Below are positions 25,598-34,445 of a DNA stretch of 64,000 bases, in pieces; the stretch's first letter is position 1, and every line of letters begins with the position of its first letter. Position numbers and translations under genes: made by a program. The stretch comes from JBBDIJ01 sp040880485 (GTDB lineage: Bacteria > Bacteroidota > Rhodothermia > Balneolales > Balneolaceae), in the NCBI GenBank assembly GCA_040880485.1, contig JBBDIJ010000016.1, positions 21,777 through 85,776 on the forward strand. The letters run 5' to 3'. Under the pieces are notes generated by a model. The model worked only from the letters and a program-made list of their open reading frames with translations. It did not search any database and was not told the DNA's origin.

Positions 25598-28500
25598 GTG
25601 AAATCTTTAGAGTCGGTTTTTGGACCCAACAGCGCACTTGTAGAGGAACTATACGAACAGTTTCAGGAGAATCCGGACCTCGTTCCCGACTACTGGCGCA
25701 ACTATTTTAATGAGTTGGAGGGACTCGAGGAGAATGGGCCTTCTGAATCAGCGACCAACGGACAAAAACAGAGTGCAGCACCTGTAAAGGGGAAAAAGAA
25801 GAAAAAGAAAGAGACAAAAGAGCCGGATACAAGGGTTCCGGAAGGGGCTCAACTTACGAAATTGAAAGGAGTCTCGGCTAAAATAGCCGAGAACATGGAT
25901 GAGAGTCTCTCCGTCCCTACAGCTACCTCCCTTCGGGTCCTTCCTGTAAAAATGATGATCGAAGACCGAACCATCATTAACCGCCACCTGCTCAAACGGG
26001 GTGATCCGAAATCGACCTTCACTCACTTTATCGCCTGGGCTGTTGTCTCTGCCCTGAAAGAGTTTCCAAATCTGAACAGCTCATATGCAGTCAATGAGGG
26101 GCAGCCACACAAGCTCGACCCTGAGGCGGTAAATCTGGGAATCGCTGTGGATGTTCAGAACCGGGATGGCTCCAGAAACCTGCTTGTCCCCAACATCAAG
26201 GGGGTCAATAAAATGAACTTCAGAGAGTTTCTTTACGCTTTCAGCGAGCTAATCGACAAAGCGAGAAACGGCAATCTGGAGATCAGTGACTTTCAGAATA
26301 CCACAATCAGCATCACCAATCCCGGTACCCTCGGAACCATCTCTTCCGTACCCCGCCTTATGAAGGGGCAGGGGGCGATCATTGCGACCGGAGCCATCGA
26401 CTATCCCGCAGAATTTCAATCGATGTCCCAGGAAGTGCTGAATCAGCTCGGAATCAGCAACGTCATGACCATGACCTGCACCTACGATCATCGAATTATA
26501 CAGGGTGCAGAGTCGGGGGCTTTCCTGAAGCGGGTTAACGACTTGCTGAACGGTGCCGATCAGTTCTACGAAAACCTGTTCGCCGATCTTGAAATTCCTT
26601 ACGAACCTCTCCCCTTCAGCGAAGATATGTACTCTGGCCTCCTTGGTGGGAAAGGTAATTCCCTTGAACAGGATCGCCGTGCCATCGCAGTCTGGCGCCT
26701 GATCTACATGTATCGGATGAGAGGGCATGTTCTTGCCAATCTGGATCCGCTGCGTACGGATCCGGGACACAGTCCGGAGCTGGACCTCGGTTACTACGAC
26801 CTCTCCTTGTGGGATCTGGACAGGGAGTTCTACTGCGGTGGCCTGGGCGGCTTCGAGACAGCCCGGCTTCGCGACATTATCCGTCTGCTTCGTAACACCT
26901 ACTGTGGAGCCATCGGTGCCGAGTATATGCACCTCCTGGAAACGGAGGAGCGGAATTGGTTACGCGAGAGAATGGAATCGACCACCAACACCCCTAACCT
27001 GGAAAAGAAGGAGAAGGAGAACATCCTTCATAAACTGAACCAGGCAATGGCGTTCGAACAGTTTCTCCACAAGAAGTATATCGGCCACAAACGATTCTCT
27101 CTTGAGGGTGCCGAAACCCTGATCCCGATGATCCACTTTCTGCTCGGAAATGCCGCTGATGAAGGGGTAGAGAAATTCTTTCTCGGAATGGCTCACCGAG
27201 GAAGGCTTAACATACTTGTGAATATCCTGAACAAACCCTATCGAAAAGTATTTGCAGACTTCGAGGGAAACATCGATCCCGAAACCATTCAGGGCTCCGG
27301 AGATGTAAAGTACCATCTGGGTACCAGGGGTGAGTATAAGACGGACAGTGGCAAGACCGTGGAGCTGGAGCTGATGCCCAATCCAAGCCATCTGGAATCT
27401 GTGAACCCTATTGTGGAGGGCGCCACGAGGGCTATCCAGGATCACTACGATGGCGAAGATTCGACAAGCAAATTCATACCTCTTCTGATGCATGGCGATG
27501 CTGCCTTTGCGGGTCAGGGAGTGGTCGCAGAAACACTGAATATGTCTCAGCTGAAGGGCTACCAGACAGGCGGAACCATTCATGTGATTATTAACAACCA
27601 GATTGGTTTTACTACACTTCCGGAAGATGCCCGCTCTACGGAGTACGCCTCAGATCTGGCCAAAATGATCCTGGCTCCCATTTTCCATGTGAATGGGGAC
27701 ACCCCCGAAGCAGCTGTCCACACTATACGAATGGCTCTCGAGTACCGTCAGAAGTTTAAAAAGGATGTAGTGATCGACCTGATCTGTTACAGAAAACATG
27801 GGCACAACGAAGGCGACGAGCCCGCCTTCACCCAGCCCGGCCTCTACAAGGAGATTGATAACCACTCCCCCGTTCGTGACCTCTACATGAAAGAGCTCCT
27901 TCGGAAGGGTGAGTTCTCTGAAGAGGAGATGCAACAGATCTTCGACGAGTTTGACGAGTTACTGCAGCAGGCATTTGAAGATGCAAAAAACAGTCCTGTT
28001 CTAACAGTGACCGATCATATGCTGGAGAGAAAAGAGAAAGATCAGGCCGACAGGGACAAAATTCCGGACACTACCTGCCCGCTCGACGACCTGAAAGAGA
28101 TCGCAGTAAAACTGAACACTGTACCAAAAGAATTTGATGCGAACCCGAAATTGCTTCGACAGCTCGCAAAACGGGTTGAACTGGTAGAAAAGAATGAGAA
28201 AAAACTGGATTGGGGTTTTTCTGAAGCACTTGCCATCGGCTCCATTCTTCGGAATGGAGTTACGGTAAGGCTAACCGGGCAGGATGCAGAACGGGGAACC
28301 TTCTCCCACCGGCATGCTGTCCTGCATGGTACAGATACCAGCCAAAGCTTTGTTCCCTTGAACAATCTTTCGAATGACCAGGCCCGTTTTTATCCTTACA
28401 ACAGTCACCTGAGTGAGTTTGCATCACTCGGTTTCGAGTTTGGCTACAGTGCCGCCAAACAGGATGCACTGGTCATCTGGGAAGCACAATTCGGAGACTT

Positions 28501-29242
28501 CGCCAATGGCGCCCAGGTCATTATCGACCAGTACATCTCCTCATCCGAGGTGAAGTGGGGTCAGAAAAGCTCACTGGTCATGACACTCCCACACGGTTTT
28601 GAAGGACAGGGACCGGAACACTCGTCTGCCCGCCTGGAGCGCTTCCTGCAACTATGCGCCGAGGATAATATGCAGGTAATGAATCTGACGACGCCTGCTC
28701 AATATTTTCACGCACTTCGCAAGCAATCTCTTCAGGAGAAGAAGAAGCCGCTGATTATCATGTCTCCAAAGAGCCTTCTTCGCCATCCCAAAGCGGTTTG
28801 CAGTGTCAGTGAGCTCTCGGAAGGGTCGTTTCATCCCTTCATTCCAGACCCTGAAGTTCCAAATGGAAAAGGAGCCGAAAGACTGATCATTTGCTCTGGA
28901 AAAGTGTATTACGATCTGCTGGAGTATCGGGAACAGGCCAAAACAAGTACCGTTGCAATTGCCCGGCTCGAGCAACTCTACCCATTTCCGGATCAGGATA
29001 TTCAAAAACACCTGAAGTCCTACAAGAATTTGAAAGAGGTCGTCTGGTGTCAGGAGGAGCCTCGAAACATGGGTGGCTGGACGTTCGTCAAGACCCGACT
29101 GACAGATCTCCTGAAAAGAGGCCAAAAACTTGCTTATGCAGGCCGCCTCGCGTCCGCCTCTCCCGCAACCGGCCAGAAAAAAATCCACACTGCCGAGCAG
29201 GTAAGACTGGTAAAAGATGCCGTCGAGGGAGACCTTTTCTGA
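25598..29242 (+). CDS. kgd: Fused 2-oxoglutarate decarboxylase/dehydrogenase E1 and succinyltransferase (Kgd type)
   Basis: A 1214-residue TCA-cycle enzyme built like mycobacterial Kgd: an N-terminal E1 segment (1-45, FGPNSALVEELYEQFQENP), a lysine-rich linker, an E2-type acyltransferase domain (about 85-325) with the catalytic YDHRIIQGAESG, and a full thiamine-diphosphate E1 (about 355-1214) with GDAAFAGQGVVAETLN and NNQIGFTT in the cofactor site. There is no lipoyl domain, so a lipoylated E2 must be supplied by another complex. The start is GTG with a weak ribosome binding site; other starts would truncate the N-terminal segment. It is separated by about 290 bases from a divergent peptidase gene. 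Confidence 0.93.
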   Translation: MKSLESVFGPNSALVEELYEQFQENPDLVPDYWRNYFNELEGLEENGPSESATNGQKQSAAPVKGKKKKKKETKEPDTRVPEGAQLTKLKGVSAKIAENMDESLSVPTATSLRVLPVKMMIEDRTIINRHLLKRGDPKSTFTHFIAWAVVSALKEFPNLNSSYAVNEGQPHKLDPEAVNLGIAVDVQNRDGSRNLLVPNIKGVNKMNFREFLYAFSELIDKARNGNLEISDFQNTTISITNPGTLGTISSVPRLMKGQGAIIATGAIDYPAEFQSMSQEVLNQLGISNVMTMTCTYDHRIIQGAESGAFLKRVNDLLNGADQFYENLFADLEIPYEPLPFSEDMYSGLLGGKGNSLEQDRRAIAVWRLIYMYRMRGHVLANLDPLRTDPGHSPELDLGYYDLSLWDLDREFYCGGLGGFETARLRDIIRLLRNTYCGAIGAEYMHLLETEERNWLRERMESTTNTPNLEKKEKENILHKLNQAMAFEQFLHKKYIGHKRFSLEGAETLIPMIHFLLGNAADEGVEKFFLGMAHRGRLNILVNILNKPYRKVFADFEGNIDPETIQGSGDVKYHLGTRGEYKTDSGKTVELELMPNPSHLESVNPIVEGATRAIQDHYDGEDSTSKFIPLLMHGDAAFAGQGVVAETLNMSQLKGYQTGGTIHVIINNQIGFTTLPEDARSTEYASDLAKMILAPIFHVNGDTPEAAVHTIRMALEYRQKFKKDVVIDLICYRKHGHNEGDEPAFTQPGLYKEIDNHSPVRDLYMKELLRKGEFSEEEMQQIFDEFDELLQQAFEDAKNSPVLTVTDHMLERKEKDQADRDKIPDTTCPLDDLKEIAVKLNTVPKEFDANPKLLRQLAKRVELVEKNEKKLDWGFSEALAIGSILRNGVTVRLTGQDAERGTFSHRHAVLHGTDTSQSFVPLNNLSNDQARFYPYNSHLSEFASLGFEFGYSAAKQDALVIWEAQFGDFANGAQVIIDQYISSSEVKWGQKSSLVMTLPHGFEGQGPEHSSARLERFLQLCAEDNMQVMNLTTPAQYFHALRKQSLQEKKKPLIIMSPKSLLRHPKAVCSVSELSEGSFHPFIPDPEVPNGKGAERLIICSGKVYYDLLEYREQAKTSTVAIARLEQLYPFPDQDIQKHLKSYKNLKEVVWCQEEPRNMGGWTFVKTRLTDLLKRGQKLAYAGRLASASPATGQKKIHTAEQVRLVKDAVEGDLF

Positions 29243-29272
29243 ATCACCACTTCACGACTCGCGCAGCAAGTT

Positions 29273-29716
29273 TTACAGACGAGTAGGTAGTTGTAGCCAG
29301 GGGCAGTAGGCAGCGCTATTCCGGTCAGTTTCATGAACATGAACTGAATAGAGAATGGCACCATCTGCCGAGTGCCGTTCCACATCCTCCCTCAACTCTT
29401 CAAAAAAGGCTTTGGCAAGATTCTCAGTCGTGGGGATCATCCCCTTCAAAAAGGGTACATCGAGGTTCAGATTCTTGTGGTCACAGGTCTTGATAACTCT
29501 TTCTCTGATGATCTCTTTCAGTTTTCCCAGCTCTATGATGAACCCGGTATCGGAGTCGGGCTCTCCAGCCACTGTCACTTCGATCACATAGTTGTGACCG
29601 TGCCAGTTTGGGTGATTGCAGACACCGTACTGTTCACGGTTCCACTCCTCCGACTTGTCGGGATTATGAAGGCGATGTGCCGCATTAAAATGTACTTTCC
29701 TTGTTACCTGATTCAC
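29273..29716 (-). CDS. queD: 6-carboxytetrahydropterin synthase/PTPS family
   Basis: A 147-residue member of the 6-pyruvoyl-tetrahydropterin synthase family; bacterial forms act in queuosine precursor synthesis downstream of FolE. Zinc ligands are H15 (FNAAHRL) and the two histidines of NWHGHNY; the catalytic cysteine lies in GVCNHPNWHGH, and CDHKNLN matches the family Asp-His motif. The GTG start at 29716 is preceded by AGGGATT. The gene is 17 bases downstream of ftsH. No queC or queE is nearby, so a biopterin-type role is an alternative. Confidence 0.88.
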   Translation of the reverse strand: MNQVTRKVHFNAAHRLHNPDKSEEWNREQYGVCNHPNWHGHNYVIEVTVAGEPDSDTGFIIELGKLKEIIRERVIKTCDHKNLNLDVPFLKGMIPTTENLAKAFFEELREDVERHSADGAILYSVHVHETDRNSAAYCPWLQLPTRL

Positions 29717-29733
29717 AATCCCTGTCTTGTTGT

Positions 29734-31872
29734 TCAGTGTTCACTTTTCTTACCAGGTTTTCTCTTGTCAGTGGATTCGCTTCCATCCAACTCCTCGTCA
29801 TGATTACGACCTGAAGCCTTATTATCCGAATCACCCGACAACTCCTCTGATCCACTATTTTCTTTCTTTCCGGCTACAGCAGAACCATTCTTCGTGGTTG
29901 ACCCGTTCGGTCCGGAGTCGGTTCGAAGATAGATCCCCTCTGGCGAGTTTCCATAAGGCCTGTCACCCAAAAGGTTACGAAGATCGGCATAGGTCAGGAT
30001 CTCCTTCTCAAGAAGGTGCCTGGCCATATTCTCCAGCTCTTCACGATGTTTGTTTAACAACTCTACAGTGCGATCGTAACACTCGCGAATGATGTCCTGA
30101 ACAGCTATGTCAATTCTCTCTGCCGTCTTCTCGGAATATCTTTTATTCAATCCGAAACTGCTGTCAGGATTTTTCTCGTCAGTCAATGAGATGTAACCGA
30201 GATCCTTGCTCATCCCGAATTCGGCAACCATTGCATAGGCCATTCGGGTAATGCGTTGAAGGTCATTCTGTGCCCCGGTGGAGATGCGGCTAAATATGAT
30301 CTCTTCCGCTACTCTTCCTCCAAGAAGAGCACAGATCTTGTCGTTCAATTCCTCTGTAGTCATCAGGAAACGATCTTCAAGAGGTGTCTGGAGGGTGTAA
30401 CCGAGAGCTGCCAAACCTCTCGGAACAATACTCACTTTCAGAACCGGATCTGTATGCTCAAGAAACCATCCGACTATTGCATGACCAGCTTCATGGTAGG
30501 CTACAATCTCTCTTTCGTCCGGGCTTATGAGTTTGTTCTTCTTCTCCAGACCTGCTACCACCCGTTCAATGGCATCCTGGAAATCTTCCATCTCCACGGC
30601 ACTCTTGTTTCTTCTGGCCGCCATCAAAGCAGCCTCATTACAGAGGTTGGCCAGTTCGGCCCCTGCAAATCCGGGAGTTTGAGAAGCCAGCACTTTCAAA
30701 TCAAGATCCTCCGCCAGCTTCAATTTCTTTACGTGAACTTCCAGTACCTGCACACGGCCGTTCAGGTCCGGTTTGTCGATCAGAATCTGGCGGTCGAAGC
30801 GGCCGGGACGCAACAAAGCGCTGTCCAGTACATCGGGACGGTTTGTAGCAGCCATGATGATGACCCCCTTGTCGGAGTTAAACCCGTCCATCTCACTCAG
30901 AAGCTGATTCAGAGTGTTCTCCCTCTCATCATTGGAGCCCATCATCATGCCGCGGCCCCTGCTTCGCCCGATAGAGTCAATCTCATCTATAAAAACGATA
31001 CATGGCGCTTTTTCTTTGGCCTGTTTGAATAGGTCCCGGACACGGGCCGCACCCACTCCTACAAACATCTCTACAAAATCGGATCCGCTCAATGAAAAGA
31101 AGGGGACATCGGCTTCTCCTGCAGTCGCTTTAGCCAGGAGTGTCTTACCTGTTCCGGGCGGGCCTACAAGCAAAACACCTTTGGGAAGGTTCCCCCCCAA
31201 ACCGGTAAATTTCTGAGGAGTTTTAAGAAATTCAACCACCTCTTCTACCTCCGCTTTCGCCTCCTCCAGGCCTGCGACATCTTTAAATGACACCATGCTC
31301 TCCGACTGCTTGTCGTACAGTGAGGCTTTGTTCTTACCGATGTTCAGAACCTGTTGACCGGGATTCATCCGTTTGAAAATAAATACCCAGAAAACGATAA
31401 TCAGTGCGATTGGGATAAGCCAGATCAGCATTCCGCTCCACCAGTTTTCATCCAGGCGCACATCATAAACCACTCCGTTGGAGTCCAGAATTGCGCGAAT
31501 TTCGTCTCCCTCCAGCATAGTGGAGGTAAAGGATGGGCGGTCGTCTGCGGGGGCTGCCAGGTGCCAGCGCTGCTCCTCTGCTGCAACCGGTTCAACAATC
31601 CCCTCTTCTACTGCCGTACCAGAGTAGTTCCCTTCAATTTCTGATCCGTTAACAATTACAATCTCCTCTACATACCCGTTCTCTACGTACTCCAAAAAAG
31701 TACTGTACTTGATTCTCTCTCCCCTCTGATCGGGTCCGAGATAGATACTGTAGAGAATTATAGCAAAGAATGGCAACAGGTAGAGCCAGAGTGGAAACCG
31801 GGGTGGGGTCGATTTCTTCACCTGTTCCTTCTCTGTTCTCTTCTTATTCTGATTTTTGTCGTCTGGTGTCAT
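29734..31872 (-). CDS. ftsH: ATP-dependent zinc metalloprotease FtsH
   Basis: A 712-residue membrane AAA+ protease for quality control of membrane and regulatory proteins. Two membrane helices (about 27-46 and 146-166) flank a periplasmic FtsH extracellular domain. The AAA module has Walker A GPPGTGKT (237-244), Walker B FIDEID (294-299) and an SRH region ending in RPGRFDRQ. The protease HEAGH site is at 460-464. The last 70 residues are a charged, Ser/Lys/Glu-rich tail, longer than in E. coli FtsH. Followed by queD; upstream is the ThiL-like gene. Confidence 0.96.
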   Translation of the reverse strand: MTPDDKNQNKKRTEKEQVKKSTPPRFPLWLYLLPFFAIILYSIYLGPDQRGERIKYSTFLEYVENGYVEEIVIVNGSEIEGNYSGTAVEEGIVEPVAAEEQRWHLAAPADDRPSFTSTMLEGDEIRAILDSNGVVYDVRLDENWWSGMLIWLIPIALIIVFWVFIFKRMNPGQQVLNIGKNKASLYDKQSESMVSFKDVAGLEEAKAEVEEVVEFLKTPQKFTGLGGNLPKGVLLVGPPGTGKTLLAKATAGEADVPFFSLSGSDFVEMFVGVGAARVRDLFKQAKEKAPCIVFIDEIDSIGRSRGRGMMMGSNDERENTLNQLLSEMDGFNSDKGVIIMAATNRPDVLDSALLRPGRFDRQILIDKPDLNGRVQVLEVHVKKLKLAEDLDLKVLASQTPGFAGAELANLCNEAALMAARRNKSAVEMEDFQDAIERVVAGLEKKNKLISPDEREIVAYHEAGHAIVGWFLEHTDPVLKVSIVPRGLAALGYTLQTPLEDRFLMTTEELNDKICALLGGRVAEEIIFSRISTGAQNDLQRITRMAYAMVAEFGMSKDLGYISLTDEKNPDSSFGLNKRYSEKTAERIDIAVQDIIRECYDRTVELLNKHREELENMARHLLEKEILTYADLRNLLGDRPYGNSPEGIYLRTDSGPNGSTTKNGSAVAGKKENSGSEELSGDSDNKASGRNHDEELDGSESTDKRKPGKKSEH

Positions 31873-31900
31873 AATCTCTGTTCTGAAAAAACCGGATAGA

Positions 31901-31960
31901 TTGTTTCACGAGAGTAAGGAAGTAATATAACGCTTTTTAAAGATCTCCCCGTTGTTTCAC
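31901..31960. repeat. Direct repeat pair upstream of ftsH
   Basis: The 9-mer TTGTTTCAC occurs at 31901-31909 and again at 31952-31960, 51 bases apart and so near the same DNA face, in the 130-base gap upstream of ftsH. It could be a pair of regulator sites or chance; no known operator is recognised. Confidence 0.3.
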
Positions 31961-32002
31961 TCTCTGGCATCGGAAGCCGATTCATTGAAGGCGGCAATAT
32001 TT

Positions 32003-33031
32003 TTAACCGTCCAGCCGGATGGACTCGCCTTCGCCTGTCTGTATCACCATGCCTTCTGATTCCGGAAGGACTTTACCGATCACGGAAAAGTCATCGAACA
32101 CAGCTCTGAGTTTCTCTTCGTCATTTTCAGGAAGCGTGAACAGAATTTCAAAATCCTCTCCACCATAAAGTGCATAACGATCTACATCCTCTTTCATTTC
32201 GTCTGCAACCTTTCTGGTCTCAAGTGAGATTGGAATTGCAGGAGAATAGAGTTCGAAACCGGTACCGGAACCTCTGCAGATTAAATCGATTTCATGGATC
32301 AATCCTCTTTTGATATGTATCGCAGCACCGGGACGTAAATCTGTTGAGCTCATTGCCTCATTTAAATCCTTTCTGGCAACAGGAGCAAGCTGTCTTTGAA
32401 TAACATATTCAAAATCCTTCAGATCCGGGCTAAACCCATCTTCGCCACTCTCCTCCCATAACTTCTTCTCCCTCACAAGGATTCTGAGTCCGGCCATAGC
32501 CGCACCAAGATCTCCCGTCACACAAATCAGTTCGCCCGGCCTGGCATGATCCGGCACTATCAAATCTGCTTCGGCAACCTTTCCCGTCAGATTTGATGAG
32601 AGTACAAGTATTTGATGTGAAGCGGTTAACTCGGAACCCGAAATCTCCACACTATATTCACGCGCAGCTGCATCAAATCCCTGCCATATCTGCTCTACCA
32701 TTTCAGAGGAGAGCTTGTTTGGAACAGCTATTCCAATAGTGGCAGCGAAAGGCTCTCCACCGGAGGCATACAGATCTCCGGCAATTGAAGTCAACAGCTT
32801 GAACCCAAGATGATGAAGTGGTGAATAGGATAAGTCAAAATGGACTCCTTCGAGAAGCATAGACCCTGACTGCAGAGTACAATCTGTAGAATCTGGCAAT
32901 CGGCAAACGGTAGTCCCCTTTCCAATACCTCTGAGGACCTCATCACGACGTCTCCCAATCAGGTTAGCGAGTCTCTCTTCAAGCTGTCGACGTCCTGTCT
33001 CCTCAATGGAGTTGAAAGGTTTATTCCTCAT
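32003..33031 (-). CDS. ThiL-like protein lacking catalytic metal-binding residues
   Basis: A 342-residue protein with the overall fold and spacing of thiamine-monophosphate kinase: LLEGVHFDLSY (59-69), VTGDLGAAMAGL (171-182) and GGEDFEILFTLP (290-301) match well. The acidic Mg-ATP residues are replaced. The GDDA loop is GKGT (37-40), the TTD aspartate is S57, the GGDTT aspartate is S133, and the two aspartates of DISDG are H239 and R242; only D86 of the NLSD position survives. It is therefore probably not an active kinase despite likely automatic annotation as thiL. A binding or regulatory role is inferred. No other thi gene is visible. It lies downstream of the exbB-exbD run and upstream of ftsH. 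Confidence 0.7.
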   Translation of the reverse strand: MRNKPFNSIEETGRRQLEERLANLIGRRRDEVLRGIGKGTTVCRLPDSTDCTLQSGSMLLEGVHFDLSYSPLHHLGFKLLTSIAGDLYASGGEPFAATIGIAVPNKLSSEMVEQIWQGFDAAAREYSVEISGSELTASHQILVLSSNLTGKVAEADLIVPDHARPGELICVTGDLGAAMAGLRILVREKKLWEESGEDGFSPDLKDFEYVIQRQLAPVARKDLNEAMSSTDLRPGAAIHIKRGLIHEIDLICRGSGTGFELYSPAIPISLETRKVADEMKEDVDRYALYGGEDFEILFTLPENDEEKLRAVFDDFSVIGKVLPESEGMVIQTGEGESIRLDG

Positions 33032-33139
33032 AAACAGATGTGCCTACGAAACCTGCCAGATGTTCCTGGCAGTTATCAGATGGGATTTATTTCCGGAAAT
33101 GTCCGGCAGAGCAGGCCGTGGCGATTACACGTTATACTA

Positions 33140-33589
33140 TTACTCCTGCTGTCTGAGTGTAGAGTAGTTAATACGTCGGGTTTCAGCGTGCCTCAGCTCC
33201 TGCTGGACATCGGTCACCACACCCATTTCAGTTTCATGATCTACTCTCAGCGAGACAATCAACCTCGGTTCATCGAGAAGTTTGTCATACATCAGAGTAC
33301 GAATCGCTCCCATATCTTCGATCAGTGCATCATCGATTTGAACCTTTGTGTCTCCGAGCTGACCCCCATCAAGCCGTTCCGGGCCGATGTATATATAGCT
33401 GATCAGCCGTTTCTGTTCAATTTTTTCGATGTTTTCAGCATCCGTGTACTGGATCTGAACTCTCAGTTCCACTTCGCGAAGTACTGTGGTCACCATAAAA
33501 AAGATTAGCAACATGAATACAATATCGGGCATGGCCGATGTTGGAACATCCTGCTTTGTCTTTGCTGATTTCTTTTGAAAATGGGCCAT
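33140..33589 (-). CDS. exbD: ExbD/TolR-type biopolymer transport protein (copy 2)
   Basis: A 149-residue protein with one membrane helix near 20-40 containing the family aspartate (AMPDIVFMLLIFFMV) that couples proton flow, then a periplasmic domain. It works with an ExbB/TolQ channel to energise TonB or a Tol-type system. Three bases separate it from the other exbD copy, so the copies are co-translated. No tonB gene is adjacent. Confidence 0.87.
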   Translation of the reverse strand: MAHFQKKSAKTKQDVPTSAMPDIVFMLLIFFMVTTVLREVELRVQIQYTDAENIEKIEQKRLISYIYIGPERLDGGQLGDTKVQIDDALIEDMGAIRTLMYDKLLDEPRLIVSLRVDHETEMGVVTDVQQELRHAETRRINYSTLRQQE

Positions 33590-33592
33590 CTG

Positions 33593-34135
33593 CTAACCTT
33601 CGTCCGGTTCTGCTATTGACAATTGTTTCGGATACTGTTCACGAATCAAATCCTGTTGCTCACTGTCGTCATCGAGTGAACTGTAAGGAACACCGAATTG
33701 AGCCTGGGAGGCTGCATCACGTAACTCGTTATACGCACCGGTCACTTCATCCAGCATATCAATATAAATATTGTATTCTGTAGCCCGGTCAGTCTTGATC
33801 GATACAATCGCATCCTGAGGCGACTCCGCCAGATTTACATCATTCGTTGGATTATCTATAAAATCCTTTACACGCTGTTTAACCTCTACAACAGATACAG
33901 GATCATCATCCATCTGAATCATACCCGATGCATTCACAAGAATACGCATCATATTGCGCTCATGCACAGGGGGCGGTTCAATATCATCCGGGATAGGTGG
34001 GAGTACAAGGCCAATCCCGGTATCGATATCAATGGTCGTTACAACAAGAAAAAAGATGAGCAGGAGAAATGCGATATCGGCCAGTGAAGACCCGTTGATC
34101 TCGCCCATCTCACGGCTGCGCTTGTTTTTAAACAT
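33593..34135 (-). CDS. exbD: ExbD/TolR-type biopolymer transport protein (copy 1)
   Basis: A 180-residue ExbD with the essential membrane aspartate in SLADIAFLLLIFFLVVTTID and a longer periplasmic part than copy 2, including VSIKTDRATEYNIYIDMLDEV typical of Bacteroidota ExbD proteins. Paired ExbD copies next to one ExbB are common in Bacteroidota. It lies between the 89-residue membrane protein gene and exbD copy 2, all tightly spaced. Confidence 0.87.
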   Translation of the reverse strand: MFKNKRSREMGEINGSSLADIAFLLLIFFLVVTTIDIDTGIGLVLPPIPDDIEPPPVHERNMMRILVNASGMIQMDDDPVSVVEVKQRVKDFIDNPTNDVNLAESPQDAIVSIKTDRATEYNIYIDMLDEVTGAYNELRDAASQAQFGVPYSSLDDDSEQQDLIREQYPKQLSIAEPDEG

Positions 34136-34142
34136 ACCTCTA

Positions 34143-34412
34143 TCAGAATTTGAATGTTCCCTTCAGGCCCGTAAAGGCGATGGCGAGTACCATTGCCCCC
34201 ATCAGTACCAACATGGTCGCAATTCCGGCCTGTTCAACTGAACCGGTTACACCGTATGCGATTCCGAATATAACAAAGGGGATAATCATTACAATTACCT
34301 TCTTGAGATCGGATTTACCGAGGGCAACGCTCCGGACTCCCGAAACAATCATACCCACGATACCGATTCCCAGAAGTCCGGCCGCAAGGCCTAAAGAAAT
34401 TACATCATACAT
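34143..34412 (-). CDS. Small three-helix membrane protein of the ExbB-ExbD cluster
   Basis: An 89-residue, almost wholly hydrophobic protein with three predicted membrane helices (about 5-25, 38-57 and 63-83) and a short basic loop (GKSDLKK). No family was recognised. It sits between exbB and the two exbD genes with spacings of 33 and 7 bases, so it is probably made with them and may be an accessory subunit of the proton-channel complex. That role rests on context only. Confidence 0.6.
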   Translation of the reverse strand: MYDVISLGLAAGLLGIGIVGMIVSGVRSVALGKSDLKKVIVMIIPFVIFGIAYGVTGSVEQAGIATMLVLMGAMVLAIAFTGLKGTFKF

Positions 34413-34445
34413 AATAATGTCGTCTTCTGTTGTAGGTTTCGCCTC

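Noticed and set aside
26249..26932. Reverse open frame in the Kgd gene
   Set aside because: Shadow of a conserved enzyme domain on the other strand.
32003..33031. Functional thiamine-monophosphate kinase
   Set aside because: Most metal-binding aspartates are replaced, so only a ThiL-like call is made.
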